From Clarkia xantiana subsp. parviflora (lineage: Eukaryota > Streptophyta > Magnoliopsida > Myrtales > Onagraceae), in the NCBI GenBank assembly GCA_036873135.1, contig JAPTYO010000010.1, positions 7,478,634-7,542,633 on the forward strand: a stretch of 64,000 nt of DNA. The letters run 5' to 3'. Numbering within the stretch: the first letter of the stretch is position 1; the number at the start of each line of letters is the position of its first letter. The notes under the pieces are model-generated. The model was not told the origin of the DNA, ran no database searches, and worked only from the letters and a program-made list of their open reading frames with translations. Position numbers and translations under genes: made by a program. Positions 36,102 through 48,500 of the stretch are shown here, piece after piece.

Positions 36102-39100
36102 TCTATATATTATATAAAGCAACATGTGAGAGGTTAATGTGATTTTGTTGCGCCACATCAGCAGATGGAGTAATTTTCGTCACGCCACGTCAGCACGATT
36201 GTAATACACACGCTTACTCACGACTGTGATACACGCGCTTTTAATTGCTTCTTTTGTGAATTGTGATAAAGTAAAGAAGGGGATCTCATCTCCCAGAAAA
36301 CACACAAGTTCTTCTCTCTTCAGTTATTAGTTATTAATTACCGCCCTTTATAGCAAAAATATAATAATTTATTATTGTCCTTTTTTCTTCACCCGTTTTT
36401 TATCTCATCAATTACTACCCTCAATTCCTTCACCATTAGACCTCACAGGCTCCTCTTGATCTCTTCATCTTCCACTTTCATCATAATTTCTTCCATCTAC
36501 GAGGGGGAAAGCCGAGTCTCCATGAGGTCCTGTCTTCCTCCTCCGGCGGAGGTTCGTTTCGCTGCTACTACAACCAGACTCTGAAGAGCTTCATCTATGA
36601 GGGCGGAAAGAAGTTGTAAGATGTGATGGGCAGGCGGAGAGGAGGCGCGATCTTAGACAGTGATCTGATCTGCTCAATTCGGGTGTTTAAACCCCAAAAT
36701 TTCGACTGCGATCAGGTTAGCGCTTCTATTTTTGTTGAGGGGTTTTTAGGGAGGGGATGATAAAAAGCTGAGGAATTTCAGTTTCTTAATTGAAACCATA
36801 TTTTTCTAAAATCACTTCATCCTGATGAATGTAATTTATTTTTTGACATTTTTGGCAGTTATTACCATATATTTCTCTATAGATTTTAGCACGAATGACT
36901 TCCAGTTCTGGACACCAAAAAATTTATTTTGCTGGAATTTGACACTTCTCTGAAGGTAGCTGTTATGGTATCTCCATCATCTTCAATTTGCTGATCAAAA
37001 CTGTTATTGCTGTGCTGTTTGGTTGTGTGTAGAGAATGCTATTTTGTATACAATATTTCATTGTTTGTATACAATCCTTAGTTCAGTATGTAATGAATTG
37101 TCCAACAATTTTCATCATCTGTTTTGTCAGCAGGTGATCTGAAGGATTTATACATCAACTCTGCAGTGTAAGAGATTTCATCTAAAATATGAAAAGTGTA
37201 GCATTGTTATTATACAAACTGTCTTCTTAAGATGCTGCTTAGAGTTGTAGTCAGTTTGATGAAGGGTTGTGTATTTGGCAGCACCTGTTAGCCTGATCAC
37301 TCTTCATTATATGTAGATTTATAACTGCAACAAGGTTCTTATTCAAGTAACTGAAATTACAATTCAGTTGTGCCTCATTCAATTCACTGAAATTACAAGC
37401 ATGTTTTCCTTATTTATCAAATATCAGTTTATCTAACAGTTTTTATCTTTAAAATAATTATTCATCTGATTACATATATATATATATATATCGTTATATG
37501 TCTATTTCTATATTTGGAAACAATAATCAATCTGATTATATCTTATTCTATATATATATTCTGTTAGTTTATTTATCTAACAGTTTCCGTCTTTAAAAAT
37601 AATAATTCATTTGATTATATCTATTTTTATATATATAGTTATCTATCAACTTCTTTGAATTTTAATAATCAATCTGATATATATATATATATATATATAT
37701 TTTTCTATTAGTTTATCTATCAGTTTATTGAATTTACTGCATTTGGATCATTATTTGCACATATACGATGTTTGTATTGACTGGATCTCATTTTTTAGGG
37801 ATTTCATTGGCCTCTTATTCACAATTCACTCATACAGTAAGTGTTGTTTAATGTAATTTCTTCTTTTGTTTAATTCGATGTTTTTAACAACTTATTTGCA
37901 CAGTAAGGTATTCAATAGACTAGAAAAAAAGAAACCCGAAATTCACTGAAATTACATTTCATTTGTGCCTCATTCAATTCTTTGAAATTACAGCCATGTT
38001 TTTCTTATTGGTCAAATATCAGTTTTTCTAACTGTTTCTATCTTTTAAAACAATAATTCATCCAACTGAAGTTAGACGAAATTCGAGTATGATGCAAGAC
38101 AGTTTGAAGTGAAGGGGCTTTCAGAAGATACGAAATGTTGACATAGTGGATATGAAGTTTGGTGAGTTCTCCATCTACTCTTTTAGTTTACTGTATGTTT
38201 TGCTTTTAATTTGTTATTTTATGAGATTCCTTCTATGACCTAGACAACTTGAATACTCAATTATAGAAATGCTGAGTTCTCAATAATGATTTTAGGTGGT
38301 CGACAATCGGTATTAGAGTTTGATCAGTGCTTTGTTCCTAATTTCTTGGTTGTAGTTTGTGCATTTTGGATATAAAGGACTAAATTACTGTTGTTGTTTT
38401 ATATACATTATGACTTGATCGGCATATATGGTCTTTTTAACCACAATGAAGTCACTGTCTTCTTTGTTCACTACCCTGCTGAAAGTCTTCCATCTCTAGA
38501 AGCTTGGAGAGACTATGACTTCTTCACTTGAAAGCTGTGGCTGCATGGGAGCATAATTTTTTTTGGCTACATGGGAGCATAATAGCTCTATCAAAAGAGA
38601 TGTATTTTCGGTTCATTTAAACCATTGCTTGAAGCGGTAGCAATGGATATATGCTTACTAACATCGATTGGTTTTTTATGGAGCCTTATTCGGTAGTTCT
38701 CTTAGCATATTACAGTTGTTGGTTCACTTCCTACTTAGGCCACCCTTTTTATTATTTTACAAATATTTGCATTTTTTTTCTATTTTCATTTAGTGATCTA
38801 AGTTGTTCAATCTATGTGTTATGTTGGTCTTTTACTTTTAGTAACAAATTAGAGCGTACTTTTGGATTGTTGCCTAAAATGATAGGAATATCACAATGAT
38901 CTTTGTTATATGCTATATTATGGAGTGCTGGTCTTTGTATTTATTTGTTTTGAGTGGCCTAACATTATGACACATGAGATGCATGCCTTCAAGCACGAGA
39001 TAGTGAACACCAAATGATAATCTTTTCACATCCCATAGCAACTAACGCCTCTAAATTTATGATATTTTAATTTAGTTGCTCAATAATGCATCTAATTGGA

Positions 39101-39508
39101 TATACACTAACCTAAATAATTGAGTGAGTAACTCTATTAATTTTGATCACCATGAAATATTACTGATTATCTTCAGTTTATCATTCAACATCCATCATTC
39201 TGTTAAGCTAGATCATCCAGTAGACTCTCATTGGTTAATTCTCTTAAACTCACACATAGCTTAAGGGGTGCTAATTTTGAATACAGTTTGCTCAGTTTTG
39301 TGGTTAGTTGCACAATGTTTTTATTTTCATGTGAGAAAGAAAAATTTGTAATCAGTTTAATTTTAGGTTCGTGTTGTTGTTGTTAACAAAATGAATAAAA
39401 ATTGTTGATAAGACAGGTCTACCAAGCGTATTATCGGAAAATAATTATTGATATAAAGCTATACAGTTTAGCATGTCGCCCTGCACGTAGTGCGGGGTCA
39501 GCACCTAG
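36102..39508 (+). mobile_element. non-autonomous Helitron, 3.4 kb
   Basis: Begins TCTATATATTATATAAAGC after A (36101) and ends GTCAGCACCTAG before T (39509). An 8-bp hairpin (CCCTGCAC, loop GTA, GTGCGGGG, one G-T wobble) lies 11 bases from the end. It shares the 3' end and the CGCCACATCAGCA word near the 5' end with the Helitron at 17112-18532. No Rep/helicase frame is present. The 36370-36720 region has a leader-like CT-rich character and may be captured host DNA. The interior has direct repeats and TA microsatellites. Confidence 0.8.
37345..38065 (+). repeat. direct repeats of about 115 bp within Helitron
   Basis: A segment at about 37355-37465 (GTGCCTCATTCAATTC, AAATATCAGTTT, CTAACAG) recurs at about 37955-38065 with about 85-90% identity. 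Between them the last third of the segment, followed by TA runs, recurs two more times (about 37560 and 37700), giving a local amplification. Confidence 0.65.
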
Positions 39509-40894
39509 TATTAAATAAACATGAGTACATATGTTGTTGTTCATGTATCATAATCAAACATAAAATCACATTAATGTAATTTCGCTAATAGAATTCAGAT
39601 GAAACTGATGCATTCAATGACTAATAAATCTACCATGTAATGTATATGTATATTAGAAAGTGAATATACAATTTCTCTGTTGTCGTCGTATATATATTGG
39701 AGAAATCATAATCATTTTGATCACATTTTTCACTTAAAGAAAGAAAATAAAGTACAAACTTTAAAAAAAAGAAAAAAAAAAGATTGCGTAGAATTGCCCC
39801 AGAGGCCAGAAGTGAACCAGATTAACATTTTTTTTTTATGTACTATTTAAATTGGAAAATATAAGATGTGCGATCTGCATCTGCCGACTGCAGTAACAGT
39901 TTGTTATTAGTTGTACCGAATGTAATCACTTCTATAATTCTGTGACTTTTTTTTGGGCCAAACTATGACATTTTATAGAGATTAAAAAAAAAAACGTAAT
40001 CTTACTTATTTTTTACAATGTACCAACCTAATAAAGAATCTTATAATTGACTAAACTATGAAGAAACAAATCACTGATGGCCGGTTGTGAATAATTTTAC
40101 TTTAAAAAACAGTATTACAATATTTCTTATATATGGATGTTTTGCATGTGAATTTATTTTTAAATTAATATATATATATATATATATATTTAACAAAAAA
40201 ATATATGTATTTTATTAAAATGTAACGTCAACATACGTAGCTATAAATGTATGATATGATCTATCAATGCAACGTTCTTATAATATATTTTTTCACATAA
40301 AAAAATCGTTCACAAATTAGATTACTATAAATCAAGTTATGACCTTTTAATTATACTGTTTAAAATTAGATAATCTTATAGGATATTATAAAAGTAAACA
40401 AATATATTTATAGATATTAAAACTACAACAAGTATTTAATGATGTAGATTTTAAATTTTAGAATCGATAGTTGTGTCGTATGACACAATAGTACGCGTTT
40501 ACGGTCATAAGCTCTAAATTTGATTGTAAACATTTTATCGGTTTTGCCACGTGTTATTATCTAACTTAAATAAACAAAAATATGTTTCTTAATCAGATAA
40601 GCAAGACAAAAAAAAAAAGTTTTATTTTCATTAAGTTTAAAATGCGAGATGAACGTGATTTCATAAGTCATATCACAATTTATATTGAGATATCTGACGT
40701 CACGATCACATTTTAGCGAATTACGCAAGAAAACGCGCAACTTATATTTATTTTATTCTACAAATCAATAAATATAATAAAATAACTTAACAACTAAGCT
40801 AATATACCAAAATCAAGTATTTTTTTTTACTATCCCATTAAAATTTTAGATTATTTGACTAGTTGGACCATAAACTTCATGAAACCTTTCTTTC
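39509..40894. other. intergenic, upstream of PUF gene
   Basis: AT-rich with a TA run at about 40171-40189. No gene, RNA or transposon end recognised. Confidence 0.5.
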
Positions 40895-40900
40895 TATAAA
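40895..40900 (+). promoter_or_regulatory. TATA box of the PUF gene
   Basis: TATAAA 98 bases before the ATG, followed by a CT-repeat leader (about 40913-40926), a common plant 5' UTR arrangement. Confidence 0.6.
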
Positions 40901-40992
40901 TTGCATGCAGACCTCTCTCTCTCTCCAGTCATCAGTTTCCTTCTTCATCTTCATTCCTTGACTCTCCATCTACTCTGCTCCTAATTAAGACA

Positions 40993-42935
40993 ATGCAGAG
41001 AACTCTCCCCGGAGACGGCGGCCGATCGCCGCCTTTTGCGTTTCCCGGCGAAAGAAGCGATCTAATCGGCGGCGGCCCCTCAGTACTACCTAGCCCTTTG
41101 TCTCCTCTCGATACCCTAGATTTTCTAGGGTTTTACGACTGGGCGCCGGAATTCTACTCCGATTACAGTCCTCGCCGATCTTTATACACCGCCGCCGCCG
41201 ACCGGATTCTTCCGCAGCTGGACCCTCTATCGTTTCATCTGGAGCGGCTGAGCCTTACCGGAGACTCCGTCTTGGGCCACCGCAGTCCTCGATTTGTTGA
41301 CCCCAGTCTAGTCTCCGACGACAGATGGGGCCACCGAAAATCCTCGATTTGTCCGCATCTGAAAAATTTGCGCGGTAAAATTATTTCGCTCGCCACAGAC
41401 CGGAACTGGTCGCGGATTCTGCAGAAAAAGATTAAGGATTTCGTCGACGAGGAGGAGATTGAGGTTCTGTTCTTGGAGACGATCGATTATTTCGAACTCC
41501 TGATGATCGACAAGATTGCCAACTTTGTCCTTCAGTCGCTTCTTGATGTTGTTGATGAACAGAAACTGACCCAAATCATTCGAAGGGTTACCGCCACAGG
41601 ATCCCACTTCATCGGCATTTGTCTCAATTCTTATGGGTAGCTAGTTCGATTCGATCAATCTTATAATTTTAAAAATAAAAAATAAATTACTGGCTCTCTA
41701 ATTAAACTGTTTCTTTGTCATCTTCTACAGAAGTCGTGTTCTTCAGAAAATACTGAGGCAAATCACCACCGCGGAGCAGAAATCAATGATGGTGTCCGCC
41801 ATTGTTTCCGACGTGGTCAGCTTGTTGAATGACTCTACTGGGCATCGGATCATCGAGATTTGCCTCGAAACCTTCTCCCCCGATGAAATCGCGGTAATTT
41901 TTTTTATATAAAAAAAAAAAACCAATCTTGATCTGAAAAGTCCATGATAAACTGAATCTTTGTCCTGTCTTGTTGTGTGACAGTTACAGATATCATGCCC
42001 CATTTTCTTGTTAAGTAGTTTTCAAAATTGTTCGTACTTGATAAATTCAATCTTCAGTTTCTGCAATTTCTCATGAAAGCTTCTGCAATTATTCAAACAG
42101 CAACGCATCGACTATGTAACTCCGAAAATCGAGTCCCGGGTTTGCACCAAAATCGTAAATTTCCGTAAAATTTATCGACTAATTTCATACCGATCTTTAA
42201 CCCTGCGAAAATCGAGTCCCGGGTTTGCAACAAAATCGTAAATTTCCGTAAAATTTATCGATAAATCTCATAACCTCAGATAGTGTCTTCTGCAGGTTAT
42301 TTACAGAGAAATCATACCAAACTGCTGCCAAATCGCCACCGATAAAAGCGGGTGCCGCATTATCCAAAAACTCATCAATGCCGCCGAGGGAATCTATCGA
42401 GACATTATGGTGAATGTTTTAATTCGAAACTCACTCGGGTTAGCCACCGATAGCTACGGTAATTACGTGGTGCAATTTTTACTCGGCATGGGAACTCCAC
42501 AAGTTACTGCAAATCTCATCATGCAACTCCGAGGAAATTTTGCGATTTTATCGTGCGATAAATATGGAAGTAACGTTGTCGAGACATGTCTGCGTGAATC
42601 GATCGATGATGAGTTTGAGGATATCGTGATCGAATTGGTGCGAAATTCATCTCGTTTGGTGCTTCTTGATCAGTTTGGGAACTACGTTATTCAATCTGCA
42701 GTAAGAATTTCAAAGGTATAGTAGTTTTCAACTTTTGATAGTAAATTTGGATTGAATTAAATCTACGCGTACTGAAGAATTCGAGTTTTTGCAGGAAAGG
42801 AATCTGTGGTTAGCTTCTGCACAGCTCGAAGGTTACATATCGCGATATCGTCATCAGATGAATTGTCATTTTTATGGTAAAAAGGCGCTGACCCGACTTG
42901 AAAAGCGAAATACCAAGTTAGGGTTCTTCAAGTGA
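40993..42935 (+). CDS. Pumilio/PUF-domain RNA-binding protein
   Basis: Exons 40993-41636, 41731-41893, 42296-42715 and 42795-42935 join in phase to 455 aa. A Pro/Ser-rich N-terminal third of about 120 residues precedes eight PUF repeats; the recognition blocks include NWSRILQK, IANFVLQS, YGSRVLQK, TGHRIIEI, SGCRIIQK, YGNYVVQF, YGSNVVET and FGNYVIQS. PUF proteins bind UGUA-type elements in mRNA 3' UTRs and repress translation or promote decay, usually in the cytoplasm. The protein resembles the short Arabidopsis APUM9-12-type group rather than the long PUM1-like group. An alternative exon 3 donor at 42701 (GTAAGA) would drop five residues just after the last repeat core. TATA box and CT-rich leader precede it. 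Confidence 0.9.
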
Positions 42936-43486
42936 TGCAATTATTAGGGTTTAAGGTTTTTTGTAGTATTAATTTTTTAGAAATATATGTATTGACTTGT
43001 AATATGTGCTGTTGTTGTTCTACCTTGTTGTGTGTGACCTTTTATATACTTTTGTTTTTCTATATAGAAAGATTTTTTTTTGGTGAAACATACAGAAAGA
43101 TATAAATAGCTGCATATTTACATATCATTTTTATTATATATATAAAAAATTATAGCTGTGAAATAGGCCTATTGGCAATTTTGTGTTGGGTTAAGTTATT
43201 AAAGCCAACCAAAAAAATCTAATAAATTTGTGATTAATTTTGTTGGGCTGAGCTTCTAAAGGATAAAGGGTTTTTTGGAATCAGATTCGGCCCATTTTTC
43301 AGTTTTTCCTTTATTTCTAGAAAATAATAAAACTGGACAATAAAATCCTACCAACTTTAAAAAACAATTTGTAATTACCTTAGGTTTCATCAATTTAAAT
43401 TAGAAATCTATTGCTCAAGGGATGGATTCTTTTTGGCAAAACAAAGAGCCATGATAGACTCCTATGATGTAAGAACTAGACTCCTG
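42936..43486. other. 3' flank of PUF gene, no gene seen
   Basis: AT-rich. It ends in a 22-bp near-duplicate (TAGACTCC...ATGTAAGAAC) immediately before the next transposon. Confidence 0.5.
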
Positions 43487-43719
43487 GGGCACGTTTGTTT
43501 ACCGGTATTGTGATATCCTAATACCGGTATTAGCTAATACCGTGTTTGTGTCGACTTGGTATTAGTATTAGCTAATACTTGGTATTAGCTAATACTCAAT
43601 TATAGAAGGAATTTGGTATTAATTAATACCATATAAAAGTAAAGCATTAGCTAATACCAATCTCATAATTACCAAACTACCCTTATAATATATGGCAAAC
43701 TCTCATCGTTTACATCGTA

Positions 43720-43965
43720 ACTTCAGGCCGGACCCCGTTTACATCGAAACTTCGGAATGTGTCAGGTCAGGCCGAGTCATGTTCGGGCTGGGCTGGGTGG
43801 TTCGGGTCGGGCTGGTCAGTTCGAGACGGGCTGGTCAGTTCGGGTCGGGCTGTGCAGTTCGGGCCGGGCTGAGCAATTCAGGCTGTTCGGGTCGGGTTGC
43901 TTTATGTCGCTTTGGTTTAGTTCGTGCTGGCCCGACTAGAACGGGCCGGGTCGGGCTAATAATTT
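43720..43965. repeat. GC-rich TTCGGGTCGGGCTGG repeats
   Basis: About a dozen degenerate units of TTCGGGTCGGGCTG type. Composition resembles the subterminal repeats of the hAT elements here, but no terminal repeats or 8-bp duplication were found. Confidence 0.6.
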
Positions 43966-44208
43966 TTTCAATTGTTTTGTACTACTTTCTTTATATATAT
44001 ACGTATTTATACATTAACAAAAATAGTTTTTATTTATTAATAAACTTGATTTTTTTTAAAGAAAAATATTATTTTAAATAATTGAAGTTACTTTTTTTTT
44101 TGTTAAATTTTATCTTTATTAAATTAATCATATGTAAAATATATCTTCATTGAAAATGCAAGTAAGGGTATTTAGGTCTTTTAGTCATTGTATTAGGATA
44201 TCCTAATA

Positions 44209-44693
44209 TAGGGGTGAGCTCGGGCCGGGACGGGCGGGCTTTTACCTGAGCCCGAGCCCGAGCCCGAAATTTTCGGGACACTAGTTTTTAGCCCGAGCCC
44301 GAGCCCGAAAATAAGGAAAATGGCCCGCCCGAGCCGGGACTTCGGGACTCGGGCTCGGGCTCGGGCTAGCCCGAATTTTAACAAAAAATCTGAAAAAAAT
44401 TAAAAAAAAATTAAAAAAAATAAAAAAAAATTCAAACATAGAGGAAGATGGTTAGATACTAACTATAGTTAGTGGGGAATATATATAATTATATATATTT
44501 ATATAGTATTAAAAAAAATTCGGGACGGGCTCGGGCTTTTCGGGATTTTGGCACAAAAGCCCGAGCCCGAGCCCGAGCCCGAATTGAAAATAAAAGTCCC
44601 GCCCGCTCGGGCTCGGGTCTATTCGGGACCGGGTTTTTCGGGACGGGCTCGGGACGGGTTTTTCGGGCTTTCGGGTTTTCCTGCTCAGCCCTA
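44209..44693. mobile_element. non-autonomous hAT element, 485 bp
   Basis: Begins TAGGGGTGAGC and ends GCTCAGCCCTA, flanked by a perfect 8-bp duplication TCCTAATA (44201-44208, 44694-44701). Both sides carry GCCCGAGCCCGAG arrays in opposite orientation around an A-rich centre. Confidence 0.88.
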
Positions 44694-44927
44694 TCCTAAT
44701 ACAAAGTTCATTCAAACATTGTATTAGGATATCCTAATACATGGCTCAATCAAACATTGTATTACCTAAGCATGTATTAGCTAATACCGGTATTAGGATA
44801 TCGCAATACCGGCAAACAAACGTGCCCTTAATGTAAGAACTAGACTCTTATGATGTTCCTTTGCTTGCATATTTCTGACAGAATTCTTAACGTTTTTAAA
44901 GTCGTTATCTAATATAATGATTTCTAT

Positions 44928-45204
44928 TAGGGCTGTGCGGGTCGTGCATGCTCATGTCGTGCTCGCTTCGTGTCGTGTTCTGGCGGTCAGTCCAAATCCA
45001 GCCCAACATGAAAAACCAGCATGAAAAACCAACATGAAAAACCTAGGATAAATTGAATAAAAAATCAAATATAAAAAATTTTAAACTAAAATTTTAAGAT
45101 TATCGTGCTATGTCGTGCCATGTTATCAATATCAAACCCAAACCCGTAATTTTCGTGTCGTATTCGTGTCGGCCCATCGTGTCGGCCCCAAATTGCCAGC
45201 CCTA
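44928..45204. mobile_element. non-autonomous hAT element, 277 bp
   Basis: Begins TAGGGCTGTGCGGGTCG and ends AATTGCCAGCCCTA, flanked by a perfect 8-bp duplication ATTTCTAT (44920-44927, 45205-45212). Subterminal TCGTGTCG repeats and three tandem CATGAAAAACCAGC units (about 45007-45047) lie inside. Confidence 0.88.
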
Positions 45205-45212
45205 ATTTCTAT

Positions 45213-45503
45213 GATTGATTTTAATGAAAGTTACACATGGATTGGTTATGTTTTTAAAAACCTTAAAATATACCCTAAACCTAATGTAATCCTGTTTATA
45301 TAGAATATTTTTTGGTATTACATATTATTATTGAATATAATATAATAATTATTATCTAGTTTAGTTAATTGTTTAATTTAGGGGACAGAGCCATTATTTT
45401 GGAGAGACCAATTAACTCTCCTCGCCTTCCTTGCTTGTTCCCGGTGGACAAGTACATTCTTCTTCCTCCCACCATTTCCAGATTCCAGAGCCAAGCATCT
45501 GCC
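45213..45503. other. upstream region and leader of aspartic protease gene
   Basis: The last 120 bases before the ATG are pyrimidine-rich and probably 5' UTR. No clear TATA box was identified. Confidence 0.5.
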
Positions 45504-48500
45504 ATGGCTCTGCACCTCAATTTCCTCCTCTTCTCCTCTGCGATCTTACTCCTGCTCGGCGCCGCCAACTCTGACAATCGCCGGACGCCGCTGATTCTGC
45601 CGCTCTCCCTATCTTCCCGGAATTCGTCCTTTCCCGATAGGTATCATCAGCGCCGTCATCTCCACAGTTCGCAGCTCCACAACAAGCCCAGCGCTCGCAT
45701 GCGACTCTACGACGACCTCCTTACGAACGGGTGATTTCCTCTTACTCCAATCACTTATTTTCGTGTTAATCAGGCAGTTCTCAAGAAATAGTTTCTATAA
45801 TTTGTAAAATCCGACTTTCGATCATGCTGCAGTTACTATACGACGCGGCTTTACATCGGGACGCCACCACAGGAGTTTGCGTTGATCGTTGACACTGGAA
45901 GTACTGTAACTTATGTTCCTTGTTCCAATTGCGTGCAGTGCGGAAATCACCAGGTCTGAGATTTTGGATAAAGATTTTTTATTTTTAAAGAACTTATGTG
46001 TGTTTCACTTATGGAATGTTGGTTTGATGCCCTTCTTTTCTATAGGATCCAAGATTTAAGCCAGAATTGTCCAGCACGTATCAACCCCTTAAGTGCAATG
46101 ATCAGTGTAACTGTGACAGTGAAGGGAAACAATGCACATACGAGAGACGATATGCTGAGATGAGCTCCAGCAGTGGTGTTCTTGGCAATGATATTGTTTC
46201 CTTTGGCAATGAAAGTGCACTATCGCCTCAGATCGCTGAATTTGGCTGTGAAACCGAGGAAACAGGTGATCTCTACAACCAAAGAGCCGATGGGATAATG
46301 GGGTTGGGTCGTGGTCGGATTAGCATTGTTAATCAGCTTGTGGAGAAGGGTGTTGTGGATGATGCTTTCTCGTTATGCTATGGTGGGATGGGCATTGGAG
46401 GTGGAGCTATGATTCTTGGTCGTGTCCCACCTCCCCCGAATATGGTTTTTTCTCCATCAGATCCCCACCGAAGGTATGATTTTGTTGGCTTAGTATTCCT
46501 TAATCGAGAGTCCTTTATTTTGTGGATCTCACACATTTACTTCAGTTTTGTGATGTTAACAGTCCATACTACAATATCGAGTTGAAGGAAATACATGTTG
46601 CTGGGAAACCACTGAAGTTGAATCCAAATACTTTCAACGGAAAGCATGGAACTGTCCTGGATAGTGGGACTACATATGCTTATTTACCAGCAAAGGCTTT
46701 TGTTGCATTCAAGGATGCGGTATGATTTTGTTGCATGAGTTTGATGATCTAGCTGCAATTCTGAAATTGAATACGTACCTGATTTTGAAGCTTGAAACTA
46801 TCATATTTATGGAAGGCTTTATCAAGAATCACTCGTTAGATGTGATAATGAGTTCCTCTTTTGGCCATTATCCATTTTTTTATAGGATAATTAGATTGCA
46901 GTTTACTTAGCTGTCATTGACAATATATGTAAAGATAGATGATTCATGCAATGACCGTTAGGCCCCTTACATTTTTCAGAAACAGCTTTTCTAGCATAAG
47001 ATTCTTTACTTTGATGCTCGAAGTATAGATTTTCTAGATGTCTCAAGCAAATTAAAAGATTGATTCCCTACGATGTGAACAATAGTCATTAAATCAGTAA
47101 GAAGAATGTTCATAAGAATCATTTCAAGCTCATATTTCTTCAGTGATTGTATCATTGTTGTTGGTTTAATCCAATTTTTTTAACGCAGATCATGAAGAGC
47201 CTAGATTCTCTTAAGCAGATTGACGGACCGGATCCTAACTATGAAGATATATGTTTTTCTGGTGCTGGAGGGTCTGTTTGAAGCACATACTTTGTAACTG
47301 TATTCCAATCTTCTCATACCTGTTATTCGTTAGATACATCCATCTCTTGATATTTTCTGTCTTGCTGTTTAGGGATGTTACTCGCCTGTCAGAATCTTTT
47401 CCAGAGGTTGATATGGTTTTCAGAAATAAACAAAAATTGGCATTGGCTCCCGAGAACTACTTATTTAGGGTAATCTAGATGCCCGCCATCTTAAAACATT
47501 TTTCCTGACATTATTATTGCTCGTAATCAAGATTTTGTAGCTAGTATCTGACATTTCTTTCTTATGTCTGTAATTTGACAGCATAGTAAGGTTCCAGGAG
47601 CATACTGCTTAGGCATATTCAAAAATGAGAATGATGAGACCACTTTGCTAGGGGGTATAGTGCAATATATCATTATTGAACCCTTATGTCGATATTAGTG
47701 TTCAATATTTTGTTAGATTTAAAATCTGTATTCTTCTGTACAGGCATTTTGGTTCGGAATACCCTTGTTACATATGACAGAGAGAAAAATAAGATAGGTT
47801 TTTGGAAAACAAATTGCTCTGAACTGGGGAAACGATTGCAAGATAGTGGCGCTCCTGCTCCTGCCCCTGCAAATGTAGTTCCTCAAAAGAATGAGTCCAG
47901 CTCAGCTTTACCTCCTAGTATGCCGCCTAATGGATCATCTGAAAGTATATTTTCAGGTATTTATTCCATTTTTGAGAACCTTGATTTTTCCTACGTTTAA
48001 ATATTGAAATAACATTTTCTGGTAAATTTGATGGTCAGGTAAATTTAATGTTGGGCTTATAACATTTGACATGTCCTTCAACTCCAACAAGAAGCCTAAC
48101 TTCACAGAGCTTGCACAGCTTATTGCCAGCGAGTTAGGAATTGATGCTTCACAGGTTCATTGCAATTCATAAATGACTATGCAGTTCGTTTACTATTATC
48201 TTTTGTAACTTGTGCTAAATAAATTCTCATATTCATGTGCCATCAGATTCAAATATATATACTGCTAAAATGAGAAAAAAATATATAATCATTTTGCTGC
48301 TTAAACTGATGGGTTTATACCGGTTAATCTTGGTATTGAATAATGATGCTTACACATTGGTTTCAGGTTAAATTATTAAACTTCACCTCCCAGGGAAACC
48401 ATTCCCTCATCAAATGGGCCATCTCTCCAGCTAAATCGGAGAATTTCATATCTAACAGTACAGCCGTGGTAACTTAAACTTTTATTATTGACACTGTAAT

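Larger units (their letters stand above)
43487..44827. mobile_element. TIR transposon with about 53-bp ends, interrupted
   Basis: The left end GGGCACGTTTGTTTACCGG and the right end CCGGCAAACAAACGTGCCC are inverted repeats extending about 53 bp through TAATACCGGTATTAGCTAATA. The word GGTATTAGCTAATACC recurs inside. No transposase is present. A hAT element sits inside at 44209-44693 and a CGGGCTGG-rich patch at 43720-43960. The 17-base word ATGTAAGAACTAGACTC lies on both outer sides, offset, so the insertion seems to be within a pre-existing short tandem repeat. Confidence 0.75.

Noticed and set aside
36102..39508. Possible Rep/helicase gene in the longer Helitron
   Set aside because: No long frame or helicase motif found; element is non-autonomous.
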